From assembly GCA_022984795.1 (NCBI GenBank), contig JALIHJ010000041.1:62001-126000 (forward strand): 64,000 bases of DNA. The letters are read 5' to 3'. The stretch is from Fabrea salina (taxonomy: Eukaryota > Ciliophora > Heterotrichea > Heterotrichida > Fabreidae). A program made the translations under genes and the position numbers. Below the pieces are notes generated by a model. The model was not told where the DNA came from. It searched no databases and saw nothing but the letters and a program-made list of their open reading frames with translations. Shown piece after piece: positions 39,501-47,236 of the stretch; within the stretch, counting starts at the first letter, position 1; each line of letters starts with the position of its first letter.

Positions 39501-40429
39501 CTAGGCTTGCTTTCTAAGGGGTAACGAGTGTCGAAGTTGGGCAGCTTGGGTTTAGGCTTGCTTTGTTTGGGCTTGCTACTTGTTGGTCTCAGGTTGCGTG
39601 AAGAAACTGCTTTGAGGCTTTTAGTTGTACTTTTTGATGGAAGTTTTTTAGGTGAGGAGGCTGAAAAGGGCCTTTGGGGTCTAGAAGTTTCTTTCAGGAG
39701 CTTTTGGTAGGAAGTTTCAAAGTCTTTGAGAAGTTGGGACTGTTCTTCTGTGGCGTGTTTGTTCATGAACTTGTAAGCTTTGGAGTGCCACAGGAGGGCT
39801 TCGGACTTTTTGTTGAGGAACTCGACTTCAATGGCTAAGTTGTGGTAAGCTATGCCCAGAACTGCTACTTTTTGGGAGGTTTCTTGTGAGTTTTCTAGTT
39901 TGGCTTCAAGCAAGTCTTCTTGGGCAGCTTGAACAGCCTTTTTGGCGAACTCTTGTGCTTCTTTGTGCTTTTTGAGGCTAGACAGCACAGCACACATGTT
40001 TAAGTAAGTAGAAGCTAGTTTAAGTTTCCCCTGGTTGTCTTGTTTGGCCAGTTCCAAAGCTCTAGCAATACTTTTTTTAGCACTGTGGATTTTGCCCACT
40101 TTGCGGTAAGCACAAGCTATGTTGTTAAGGACTTCTATGCGTTGTTGCAGAATCTCAGTAGTTTTGAACTTAGCTGAAAGTTTAAGTAACTCTTTGAAGA
40201 TTGCAATCGAAGAAGCTGTTTCGTCTGCTTGGGTGAGGTTGTTGGCCTCTTCACTGAGCTTTTTAAAAACTGTACTGATGAACTCTAAGAAAGCACCAGA
40301 AGGAAAAGAGCTTTTGGACTTTTCGTTAGACACTGCTTTCCGAGTTAAGTTTAAGGCTTGCTTGGTTTCTTTTTTATCAATCAAAGAGAAAACTTCTTGC
40401 TGCGTGAACTTATGCTGGTTAGAGTCCAT
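36539..40429 (-). CDS. Large TPR/IQ-motif protein with repeated beta-rich modules
   Basis: 1296 aa in one exon. The N-terminal ~230 residues are helical TPR-like repeats (LNNIACAYRKVGKIHSAKKS, LASTYLNMCAVLSSLKKHKEAQEFAKKA). A Ser/Pro/Lys-rich linker follows. Three IQ motifs lie near residues 445, 790 and 1078 (IQALIKGFLARRNY, IQKAFRNFKKSQAL, IQAVYRGFITRKHL), predicted to bind calmodulin or EF-hand light chains. Several similar beta-rich units (for example FFILVATWSDQYYKV and YTVVAYRTNDSVLIKA) are dispersed among the IQs, suggesting an internally duplicated module. Perhaps cytoskeletal or ciliary; no orthologue named. Confidence 0.8.
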   Translation of the reverse strand: MDSNQHKFTQQEVFSLIDKKETKQALNLTRKAVSNEKSKSSFPSGAFLEFISTVFKKLSEEANNLTQADETASSIAIFKELLKLSAKFKTTEILQQRIEVLNNIACAYRKVGKIHSAKKSIARALELAKQDNQGKLKLASTYLNMCAVLSSLKKHKEAQEFAKKAVQAAQEDLLEAKLENSQETSQKVAVLGIAYHNLAIEVEFLNKKSEALLWHSKAYKFMNKHATEEQSQLLKDFETSYQKLLKETSRPQRPFSASSPKKLPSKSTTKSLKAVSSRNLRPTSSKPKQSKPKPKLPNFDTRYPLESKPSTFEDIRRNYLKQEFLNKSKIANIVCQDDTQEDIKELDEMGFLDISKEKINSSSLSNISRYSFVKPTHSPPPKAPKSPAKENVNTPVRHFINCTPSKSTPEIETFSFKPAQTKSQVQISVEKPPLPKKKTEFQVKVTKIQALIKGFLARRNYKALKSSKNKILASGGRKLGTQRFFILVATWSDQYYKVTAKSNAQELTCFVPAGLNPQLIINSLQIHKSFLFYTGEETQSHPGFINCLESVISGKKCLVSYYGLRNYQNILVKAYKYLESQTLSLSVNYKGSCSKTAINQYIFAHLHSYLVFQNNTLKLSDPSSFTTSLSYYVGSQLYETTCVFSGEPPKVQVEATCLEAQLNYKTEFYLSEVLNKLNMNLTDYLNQPELVFLCLSFDKASIKLKATPVTLLAESTQKDNQVTFNLKLYEMETNFLVTGVSEQGVRVLPLAIPKTNSSSAFATLDSVKVANSQLIIVLEKHQNNLVRSSVLKIQKAFRNFKKSQALKLYSLKFRKSKTLISRKGNIINQEPYIVSAFSTPQGVLVEFVSLNTKATSTSLVSSLQELETMLQKASASNQKLPASNSETTKTHETNLTSKTLCLSGTTYDAEAEILPDKSIKVILFSLSEGSEHYIRVFSEKEVLKQVGTLSCEKLLSKLSIQSNTLVLSSETPKKKSSSKIFTTSKTVKDTLYLVSVSLNKSGNSVSPNDSLVVKVKQDSSSAKTLTIPLKEVCELTGFDYKSTYPMANYFVKHALRITEEGNSFKLGVQSLDPLDKIIKIQAVYRGFITRKHLSEKSTNKRLCKFESTISGKKYTVVAYRTNDSVLIKAIKGIQVLELKLGPNTLKAIEAQPKKAKYIKKSVVPNLQVIEEDSQKRLVKKPTLGGSCTNSASSSMSRMSQKLKLYSPTNLTSLVHKPPQTKPQATKLVWRATCYVSEEEVLVSVYDHSPSYFIEVLTNFQAEPLTAQVEKSVLRDPSEVCDIISLNQERNKIVLKL

Positions 40430-40493
40430 TTATGCTAAAGCAGTTTCTAAACCCGCAAAAACTAATTTACTAAACTAAGTATGAAAATAATAA

Positions 40494-40919
40494 ATGCTAC
40501 AGGGACAACCTATCTCTTCACTTCCGCTGCAGATAATGATATACTTCGACACTTTGTACAGTTGGGTTTACCTAGTTCTTTCTTTAGGACTCTTTTTTTA
40601 CAAAGGCTACACACTGACTTACCCGCCAAATGCACTCGGACCTGAAGTAGTGGGGCTTATTTTCTTCATTATTTTGCAGTTGTTTAGGCTGTTCATTGGC
40701 TCAGTTGGCAACAGAACAGAAACTGCAGCTTCTACACTGTGGTTTTTGTTACTGACTCTGCCTTCTATTTTTGCGTCTGTGTTTTTCATCAGACTGCAGA
40801 CCTACGTGTTGGTGGCAGATGTGATCATTAACATCATTCTGCTGTTCTTTATGGGGTTGGAGTTCATATTGTCTATCATTACTTTCCTAAAATTCAAGTC
40901 TGCTGAAAAGACAAGGTAA
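40494..40919 (+). CDS. TMEM216: TMEM216 ciliary transition-zone protein
   Basis: 141 aa with four membrane segments of the Tmemb_17/TMEM216 family. It matches human TMEM216 by eye: SLPLQIMIYFDTLYSWVYLVLSLGLFFYKG, the YP dipeptide after helix 1, LQLFRLFIGSVGNRTE (human IEVIRLFFGTKGN), TLPSIFASVFFIRLQTYVLVADVIINIILLFFMGLEFIL. The length is that of the family. TMEM216 is part of the MKS/tectonic complex at the transition zone, which gates entry to cilia. The paralogue TMEM17 is the alternative. Confidence 0.88.
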   Translation: MLQGQPISSLPLQIMIYFDTLYSWVYLVLSLGLFFYKGYTLTYPPNALGPEVVGLIFFIILQLFRLFIGSVGNRTETAASTLWFLLLTLPSIFASVFFIRLQTYVLVADVIINIILLFFMGLEFILSIITFLKFKSAEKTR

Positions 40920-40931
40920 ATTTAAGTTTAA

Positions 40932-43766
40932 TTAAGCCAAACTTTCAAAGTTAGTTTTAGTCACAGGACAAGTGTTGGAGGCTCCCATGCATGAGTGGTG
41001 GACTACTTTGCCATTGGGGTACACTACGAATGGCCTGTTGCCTATTTTGTTCCGGCATACGTCGCAGCGCCGTTCGTTGGTGATTTTGACTGAAGCGTTT
41101 CTTTTAGCAGTCCACTCGCACTCAGTTTGTATAAGGTTCATTTCGGAGAGTTGGTTGAGGATGCCGACGTCGTGGCCTCTGTGCAGAGTGTGAGAAAGTG
41201 CTACGTAGAGGTAAGTGTGGAGGGCTGAGGAGCTGAGTTCCCAGTGTTCAGGAATGATGTCGAGAACTAGCAAGGGGTCCATTTCTTCGTGGGTGGCGTA
41301 CTTTTGGAGAAGGTTTTCCGCACAGTTTTGGAACTTCTTCATGTTCTTTTTGGCTTCTTCTTGGAGACTAGGTTCTGAGATTTCGTTAGTTTGTTGTTCG
41401 TAGTTTAGGGCTTTTTCAATATAGATCTTGAGGAGCTTAGTTAGGAGTTGTTCGCTTTGAGAAAGACAGTACTTCTCAGCCCTATCAAAGTCGTTTTTTC
41501 TAATAGCATGGGAAACTAAAATGTGAAGGGCCTCCATATACTTTTTTTCCCTTGAAAGCAGAAGCACCTCAGCGTCGAGCAACCAACTGTCTTTAAGTTC
41601 TTCTAGCAAAGTAGAGGGTCTGTAGTTTTTGCTGGTTTCTAAGAAAAGCATAAGTTCTTTTTTGTACTTCATAAAAGTGCTTGTATTCTGAGGAGGGATC
41701 TCGTCGTCAGAGTCCCTAGGTTTCATTTGGAACAGTTTTTGAACGTAGCACAGAGCCAGACGGGTGTGGAAGCGTTCAGCGTCTACTTCTTTTTCTTCAA
41801 CTAGGTACTTAAGGTACCTTTCTGAAAGAGGAGGTTCGATTTTGTCAAACCTTTCTAGGTGCTGAAGAACTAAGTCAGGTGGAATTCTGTGTTGTTCTTC
41901 AGAAGAAGTAAATACTTCAAGGCCTATGTCCGGGAACAAACTCAACACCCAAGTAGAGTACTCAAAAACTGTTTGTTTGTCGTTCACTTGCAAAAGGATC
42001 TTTACTGTTTGGCGTGCAGCTTGTTCTTTGAGTCCAGCTTCTTTGGTGCCTCCTAATTCTTTCCATATTCGCAAAGCGTCTACTTTCCTGTTGTAGGCTT
42101 CATAAAGCATTGCCAAGGCGTTTTGGGCTCCTTTTCCGTTGCTTTTCAAAAAGGCTTCGCAGTCAGGAAAGTTGAGTTTGGGTTGGTTTGCAGAGTCAAA
42201 TAAGTCTTCAAGCAGTCTTAAGTGGTCTTTGCCAAATTTTTCTTGGAGTTTCTTTTGGGAGTTGCGGTCAAGTCCAATATCAATGTAAAGTTTCAGCAAA
42301 AAGGTGTCGATTAACTCCAAACACTCGTCTCTCTTTAAAGTTTGTGGACTAATTTTGTTAACTGAAAACTTAGAAACTAAAAAGTTGTGCTGTCCAGAAA
42401 CCCTTCCAGCTTTGGGAGGTTTGAAAACAGTTTCTCTTTTTTGTTGTAATAAAGAAATCACGTAAAGTTTAACTCTGATGGTTTTTTCTTCAATCATTTT
42501 ATTGAACTCAGTGTTGTCAGGCGAAGCACCTCTTTCTATGCAAGTAGAGTATACCAGAGTAGCTACTGTTTCTTTGCGAGTGCTTTCTTGTGAGTAAATG
42601 CTTCTGTTGCAGTAGTCTGGAAATAAACTCATCACATCCCTTGGGTCAAAGTTAGTCAGTAAAAAGTGCTCAACACTAAGCTCGAGTTTCAGGTTTCTAA
42701 ACAAACACCAAGCTGCGTCTAAGTTGAACTGCTCAAAAGCCAAGTCAGAGTCTTCAGCTGTGGGGTCAATGTGCTTTTCAAGAAGGATCCTGGCTTCTTT
42801 GATTTTGCACTGCAGCAACAGTTTAGTTATTTGGCTGTCTATAGGAATAGGCTTCAGAGACATCACTGAGCTGGTAGTTACGTAGGTAATTGGCATGTCA
42901 GTGTCCGACATAGCTACAGCTCCACTTCCTGAAGGCAGTGATTCTTGCTGCACACAGTGGGAGTCTTCTAAAGTAAAAACTTCCAAACTGCGCTCTGTAA
43001 GAATCACTACGTAGGGTTCTTGGTACCCAACACTGATGATGTGGCGTGACTCTTCAAAAGATATTGTAGACCGAGCTGAAGGTTCGCCTGTTGAAGAGTA
43101 AAAGGAGATTAGTAAGTTAGTTCCCCATAAACAAAAGAACTCGTCTTTGATAACTTTTACGTAGGGTTGGAAGTTAATGGGACCTGGAGGCAAGTCTATT
43201 TCTTTAGTGCTTCCGTTTTCTGAGTTAATGATGATGTAGGGCTTTTTGGTGAAGCCCACACATATAGAATGCCGACACCAAGCCATAGTTGAAGGAACAT
43301 CTGGCACCATAAAGTTGTCTTTGTCTACTATAAAGCCTCCCAGCAGTCCTTTGCTGTTCTTGAGTGACTGTCCCCACCTGAAAGTGGTAAGTCGTCTTTT
43401 CTGGGCTACACAAACTCTTCCAGAGAAGTCTCTGTGCTCGTTTATAGCAAAAATGTTGAAGTTCTTGCCGAAATTCTGCAGGTCTTCAAGGGTTTCGAGG
43501 TGGAACACAGAAAAGTTCCCTTCAGCAAAGGCGTAAAGCACACCAATGGTGGTATCAGCTTTGAGCTTTTCAACTCTGGCACGCCAAGGCTTGATTGAGT
43601 TCAGGTAAGGAACTAGTGTTTCGTCAGGCATGCCTTTCCTTGCAAGAGTGTAGCTGTGGATGTGGCCTTTGGACTCTCCTATGAAGACTTTGTCTTTGAT
43701 GAACTCTATTGAAGTGGCTCTGAAGTCCACATCTAAAAGGGGCACTACTTGATATACTTGGGCCAT
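40932..43766 (-). CDS. VPS39/TGFBRAP1-family vacuolar tethering protein
   Basis: 944 aa. The N-terminal ~280 residues form a CNH-type beta-propeller (VFIGESKGHIHSYTL, LYAFAEGNFSVFHLETLE). The long middle is clathrin-heavy-chain-like helical repeats. The C-terminus has the family's LVLDIIPEHWELSSSALHTYLYVALSH block and a treble-clef zinc motif (CDVCRNKIG...FVVYPNGKVVHHSC). This is the Vps39 (HOPS) / Vps3-TGFBRAP1 (CORVET) architecture; I cannot tell which one. It tethers endosomes or vacuoles before fusion via Rab5/Rab7. Divergent from the Myb gene. Confidence 0.88.
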   Translation of the reverse strand: MAQVYQVVPLLDVDFRATSIEFIKDKVFIGESKGHIHSYTLARKGMPDETLVPYLNSIKPWRARVEKLKADTTIGVLYAFAEGNFSVFHLETLEDLQNFGKNFNIFAINEHRDFSGRVCVAQKRRLTTFRWGQSLKNSKGLLGGFIVDKDNFMVPDVPSTMAWCRHSICVGFTKKPYIIINSENGSTKEIDLPPGPINFQPYVKVIKDEFFCLWGTNLLISFYSSTGEPSARSTISFEESRHIISVGYQEPYVVILTERSLEVFTLEDSHCVQQESLPSGSGAVAMSDTDMPITYVTTSSVMSLKPIPIDSQITKLLLQCKIKEARILLEKHIDPTAEDSDLAFEQFNLDAAWCLFRNLKLELSVEHFLLTNFDPRDVMSLFPDYCNRSIYSQESTRKETVATLVYSTCIERGASPDNTEFNKMIEEKTIRVKLYVISLLQQKRETVFKPPKAGRVSGQHNFLVSKFSVNKISPQTLKRDECLELIDTFLLKLYIDIGLDRNSQKKLQEKFGKDHLRLLEDLFDSANQPKLNFPDCEAFLKSNGKGAQNALAMLYEAYNRKVDALRIWKELGGTKEAGLKEQAARQTVKILLQVNDKQTVFEYSTWVLSLFPDIGLEVFTSSEEQHRIPPDLVLQHLERFDKIEPPLSERYLKYLVEEKEVDAERFHTRLALCYVQKLFQMKPRDSDDEIPPQNTSTFMKYKKELMLFLETSKNYRPSTLLEELKDSWLLDAEVLLLSREKKYMEALHILVSHAIRKNDFDRAEKYCLSQSEQLLTKLLKIYIEKALNYEQQTNEISEPSLQEEAKKNMKKFQNCAENLLQKYATHEEMDPLLVLDIIPEHWELSSSALHTYLYVALSHTLHRGHDVGILNQLSEMNLIQTECEWTAKRNASVKITNERRCDVCRNKIGNRPFVVYPNGKVVHHSCMGASNTCPVTKTNFESLA

Positions 43767-43808
43767 TTACTAATTCTTTTAAATTAAGTAGGGGGATATA
43801 TAAATATT

Positions 43809-44522
43809 ATGCAGACCCCAAAAGAAGCTACCCACAACTCTCAAGAAACTGACTCTGGCTATACTTCAGTTGTGTTCATTCCTACTTTGTATAACCACAA
43901 GACCAACCAGTTTTCTCCTTTCCCCAGTGTGCAAGACATCAACAGTCCTTTGTCACAACTGCCTAATTCTTACTTGGGCAACCCTCTTTTCGGAGTGAAC
44001 TCTCCTCAAGATACTCCTGTATCCGAGTTCAATATGGAAGACACCCCCACTCCTAGTTTCCCGAAGAAAAAGAAGTCTCACAACGCCTACCTTCCCCAAG
44101 AAGATGCTGTCATCGCGAAGTGGGCTAAAAGGTTCAAGAGCTCAAAGGGGTGGTTTTCTGAAGCCGCCAGAGAAATCAACCAAACTTTTTATGAAGGAAG
44201 ACCTATCAGGAACCCAAATGGCGTCAGAGCTAGGTGGATGTGGTACATTGACCCAGTAATGGAAGGTAAGCTTTATGTAGAAACCTCTTGGACTGGAGAA
44301 GATGACTCAAAACTGCTTAAGTTATACTTTACATATGGAAATAACTGGGAAAAGATTTCTAGAGAACTGCCTGGCAGAGACCCAAGAGCCATTAGGACAA
44401 GGTGGAAAACTCTTTCAAAAACTAGCGAAACAACTAGAGAACCACCTCAAGGACAACTAGACATCACCAACTTTTTGAACATGCAGACTCAGCTAAGCCA
44501 AGACCCAACTAATAAGTTGTAA
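43809..44522 (+). CDS. Myb/SANT-domain DNA-binding protein
   Basis: 237 aa. A disordered Pro/Ser/Thr-rich N-terminal half precedes two Myb-like helix bundles: a degenerate first one (LPQEDAVIAKWAKRFKSSKGWFSEAAREI, ~97-125) and a canonical second one (SWTGEDDSKLLKLYFTYGNNWEKISRELPGRDPRAIRTRWKTL, ~160-203) with regularly spaced Trp. R2R3-like transcription factor; target unknown. The start follows TATATAAATATT directly. The VAP gene begins two bases after its stop. Confidence 0.88.
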   Translation: MQTPKEATHNSQETDSGYTSVVFIPTLYNHKTNQFSPFPSVQDINSPLSQLPNSYLGNPLFGVNSPQDTPVSEFNMEDTPTPSFPKKKKSHNAYLPQEDAVIAKWAKRFKSSKGWFSEAAREINQTFYEGRPIRNPNGVRARWMWYIDPVMEGKLYVETSWTGEDDSKLLKLYFTYGNNWEKISRELPGRDPRAIRTRWKTLSKTSETTREPPQGQLDITNFLNMQTQLSQDPTNKL

Positions 44523-44524
44523 AG

Positions 44525-45136
44525 ATGGAAAATAATTATCTCAAACTAAACCCAAACGAAGACATACTGTTCAACCCTTCCCTAAAGGACTCTAGTGAAC
44601 TCTTAGTAACTAACCAAACCAACAACTCACTTGCTTACAAAGTAAGAACAAACTCACCTAAAGTCTTCACAGTGTCCCCTTCAAGCGGAAACCTCTATCC
44701 GCACGAGCAAGCTAAGGTCACTATAAGGATCAACTCAGCTCCAGAGCTAAACTCCAAGCTACACAAGTTCCAAGTCCTAGTAGTTCCTTCTTCTGAAAAG
44801 GTCAAAAACTCCATCGACTGGAACAGTCCAAACGTTCAACAATACAAATTAAGTGCTACAGTTGAAGGCACTAACAGGGACTCTTTGCACTCAGACCCTA
44901 GTTACTCTTTCAGCGAAGCCAGTCCAGGAGAAGACTACAAAAAACCCAAACAACTCGAGCAAGAAATAAAAACCCTCAAGCAAGAAATCGACCAAATTCA
45001 AAGAAAACTCCAGTTTGCCCAGGAATTCGAAAAGTATGGCGCAGGTCAGAAAGGAGGAATCTCAAGCTTGTACTTAGCCTTGGCGTTTGTTCTAGGATTC
45101 TTTATGTCAAGCGGCATGTTTTCTGGAAGTAATTAA
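44525..45136 (+). CDS. VAP-type MSP-domain ER membrane protein
   Basis: 203 aa. Residues ~1-120 are a major-sperm-protein domain (LKLNPNEDILFNPSLKDSS..LLVTNQTNNSLAYKVRTNSPKVFTVSPSSGNLYPHEQAKVTI), then a coiled coil (~145-172) and a C-terminal membrane anchor (LYLALAFVLGFFMSSGMF). This is the VAP-A/B/Scs2 architecture: ER-anchored receptors for FFAT-motif proteins at membrane contact sites. Two-base gap from the preceding gene. Confidence 0.92.
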   Translation: MENNYLKLNPNEDILFNPSLKDSSELLVTNQTNNSLAYKVRTNSPKVFTVSPSSGNLYPHEQAKVTIRINSAPELNSKLHKFQVLVVPSSEKVKNSIDWNSPNVQQYKLSATVEGTNRDSLHSDPSYSFSEASPGEDYKKPKQLEQEIKTLKQEIDQIQRKLQFAQEFEKYGAGQKGGISSLYLALAFVLGFFMSSGMFSGSN

Positions 45137-45154
45137 AATTCTAAAATTGCCTAA

Positions 45155-46171
45155 ATGGGAAATTGCAGTGGAATTCTATCTTATTGTGATTCAAAAGGAG
45201 ATATTGAAAAAGTTCCAAACACTAAAAGACAAGCAAACGAACCAGAAAACACAGAAATCAAGTTCTTGATAGAAAACTACCACAGTGAAACAAAGCACGA
45301 AGAACCCCTAAAAAGCTTGCCACTGACTTCGGCTTTAAGGGGATACACTGCAAGGAGACTTCTTAATGGGCTATTTAAAATCAAGCAATACCCTGGAAAG
45401 TCCTTAGTTTGGGTAAACAACACTCCTATATTTCCTGTAGAAGACGGGGAACATAGATGGGTGGAGTCTTTAGAAGTCTCTGCCGATATTCAGTACACGG
45501 GGCAAGTCAAAAACAACTTAAGAGACGGACTAGGATTCCAAACTTGGAACGATGGAAACAGGTATGAAGGAGAGTGGCTTGAAGGAAGAGCTACTGGCAG
45601 GGGAAAACTTACTTTTAACGGGAACCTTGTGTACGAAGGTGATTGGGAAGACGACCTAATGCACGGGTTTGGCAAGTACGTTCATGTTAACGGAGCTGTT
45701 TACATTGGAGAGTTTAAATATGACAAACACCACGGGAAAGGCATTGAGATCTGGCCTAACAACACTCGTTACGAAGGGTTTTTTCTAGACAACAAAAAAA
45801 ACGGAAAAGGAGTTTTGTACTTCGGAAACGGATCAGAGTATAAAGGGAGTTTCAAAGAAAATGAAATCTCAGGGTTTGGAGTTTATAAGTGGCCAGACGG
45901 AAGAGTGTATGTTGGGGAGTGGGAACAAAACAAAATGCACGGCAAAGGCAAGTTGACTTGGCCTGATGGACGCTACTACGAAGGGCAGTACTGCATGGAC
46001 AAAAAGCACGGAGAAGGCGAGTTTGGGTGGCCTGATGGAAGAAGATATAGCGGCACTTGGAAGAACGGCAAGCAGCATGGCAGGGGCTACTACACCTTGC
46101 CTGACGGTCAGATTAGATACGGTGAGTGGTTTGAAGGAAAGCGCGTGAGGTGGATTGAAGTCAGTCAATAG
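45155..46171 (+). CDS. MORN-repeat protein with N-myristoylation-type start
   Basis: 338 aa. It starts MGNCSG, a good N-myristoylation site with a neighbouring Cys for palmitoylation, so membrane attachment is likely. Residues ~112-330 hold about eight to nine MORN repeats (RYEGEWLEGRATGRGKL, VYIGEFKYDKHHGKGI, YEGQYCMDKKHGEGEF). MORN proteins bind membranes and organise cortical or ciliary structures in protists and lie in phosphatidylinositol kinases; here no other domain is present. Sixteen bases before the DHHC gene. Confidence 0.92.
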   Translation: MGNCSGILSYCDSKGDIEKVPNTKRQANEPENTEIKFLIENYHSETKHEEPLKSLPLTSALRGYTARRLLNGLFKIKQYPGKSLVWVNNTPIFPVEDGEHRWVESLEVSADIQYTGQVKNNLRDGLGFQTWNDGNRYEGEWLEGRATGRGKLTFNGNLVYEGDWEDDLMHGFGKYVHVNGAVYIGEFKYDKHHGKGIEIWPNNTRYEGFFLDNKKNGKGVLYFGNGSEYKGSFKENEISGFGVYKWPDGRVYVGEWEQNKMHGKGKLTWPDGRYYEGQYCMDKKHGEGEFGWPDGRRYSGTWKNGKQHGRGYYTLPDGQIRYGEWFEGKRVRWIEVSQ

Positions 46172-46187
46172 TTATGGAACTATAAAT

Positions 46188-47030
46188 ATGTTTTTTGCAA
46201 AAAGCAAGTTGCAAAGGGTGTCTTACTGTTTGCCTATACTCATAATCATTGGAATATGGGCTTTCCAAGCTTACTGCTTCCATGTGGGTTTTATGCAACA
46301 AACAATACTTACCCCTGCGAACATGTTGTTCCAGGTCATTCCTTACCACATATTGCTGGTGTTGTTTATGTGGAGTCACTTGCTTGCAGTAGTTACTGAC
46401 CCTGGAACCATTCCAAGTTACTTTGACTACATTTCGGAAGAAAACAAACTCAGTTTACCTGAAGACTTGCTTGAAAAAGAAGCTGCAGTTGCTAAAATGT
46501 CTTTTTGCAGCAAATGCCAGCGTTACAGGCCTGCACGCACACACCACTGTTCAATGTGTGGAAGGTGTGTTCAGCGTATGGACCACCACTGTCCTTGGGT
46601 GGCTAACTGTGTAGGTTTCAGAAACCACAAGTACTTTCTTCAGTGTTTGTTTTACTGTTCTGTAGGAAGTTGGATCTCAGGGTTGAGCTGTGGAAACTTA
46701 GTTCTGGAGTCCAAAGGTGACTGTGAGTTTGTGACCTTTTTAGGAATGGGAAGTGCTTTGGGAATAGCAGTAGTTATAGGAGGTTTAGGAATATTTCACC
46801 TTTGGCTGTTGATGAACAACTTAACAACTATTGAAATGAGGACGTCCTCTATCTTTAACGTTTTTGACTTAGGAGCAGAAAAGAACCTTAAGCAAATATT
46901 TGGAAGTAGCTGGCTGAGTTACTTACTTCCTATTCCATGCAAGCCTGAAGGAGACGGAATGAGGTTCCCTGTGTTTATTAGGAATGACAAAGGAGAAGCT
47001 AGTTACTTTGAAGAACATATACTGGTTTAA
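46188..47030 (+). CDS. DHHC palmitoyltransferase
   Basis: 280 aa from the ATG at 46188, placed directly after TATAAAT. Four membrane segments with the zinc-binding DHHC cysteine-rich domain between the second and third: CSKCQRYRPARTHHCSMCGRCVQRMDHHCPWVANCVGFRNHKYF (~107-150). All Cys and His of the domain and the catalytic DHHC Cys are present. S-palmitoylates proteins at Golgi, ER or plasma membrane. The neighbouring MORN protein has an N-terminal Gly/Cys of the kind such enzymes modify, but adjacency alone proves nothing. Confidence 0.95.
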   Translation: MFFAKSKLQRVSYCLPILIIIGIWAFQAYCFHVGFMQQTILTPANMLFQVIPYHILLVLFMWSHLLAVVTDPGTIPSYFDYISEENKLSLPEDLLEKEAAVAKMSFCSKCQRYRPARTHHCSMCGRCVQRMDHHCPWVANCVGFRNHKYFLQCLFYCSVGSWISGLSCGNLVLESKGDCEFVTFLGMGSALGIAVVIGGLGIFHLWLLMNNLTTIEMRTSSIFNVFDLGAEKNLKQIFGSSWLSYLLPIPCKPEGDGMRFPVFIRNDKGEASYFEEHILV

Positions 47031-47038
47031 TAAGTTAA

Positions 47039-47236
47039 ATGTTTGAGGGTCAGGTGAACATCGAGACATCTGACATCCGCTTTAATCCTCTTTTGGTTTT
47101 CCAGAGAGTTTTAAGTTTAGTTCAAAAGAGAAAAACCGGGTACTCTGAATTCACCATTTTGGAGTGGCTTCTGCGCTTTTATGGTAGATTAGAGAGTTAT
47201 GATTTAAGGGACTTTGAGTCTTCTGAAGAACAGTAA
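47039..47236 (+). CDS. Small protein, unknown
   Basis: 65 aa, starting eight bases after the DHHC stop. Acidic at the C-terminus, with an amphipathic middle (LLVFQRVLSLVQKRKTGYSEFTILEWLLRFYG). No family recognised. Its last 40 bases overlap, tail to tail, the coding end of the enolase-like gene. AT-rich start context as in its neighbours supports it, but it is short. Confidence 0.5.
   Translation: MFEGQVNIETSDIRFNPLLVFQRVLSLVQKRKTGYSEFTILEWLLRFYGRLESYDLRDFESSEEQ

Noticed and set aside
45490-46168. Open frames inside the MORN gene in other frames and strands
   Set aside because: Shadows of a repetitive Gly/Lys-rich coding region; no independent support.
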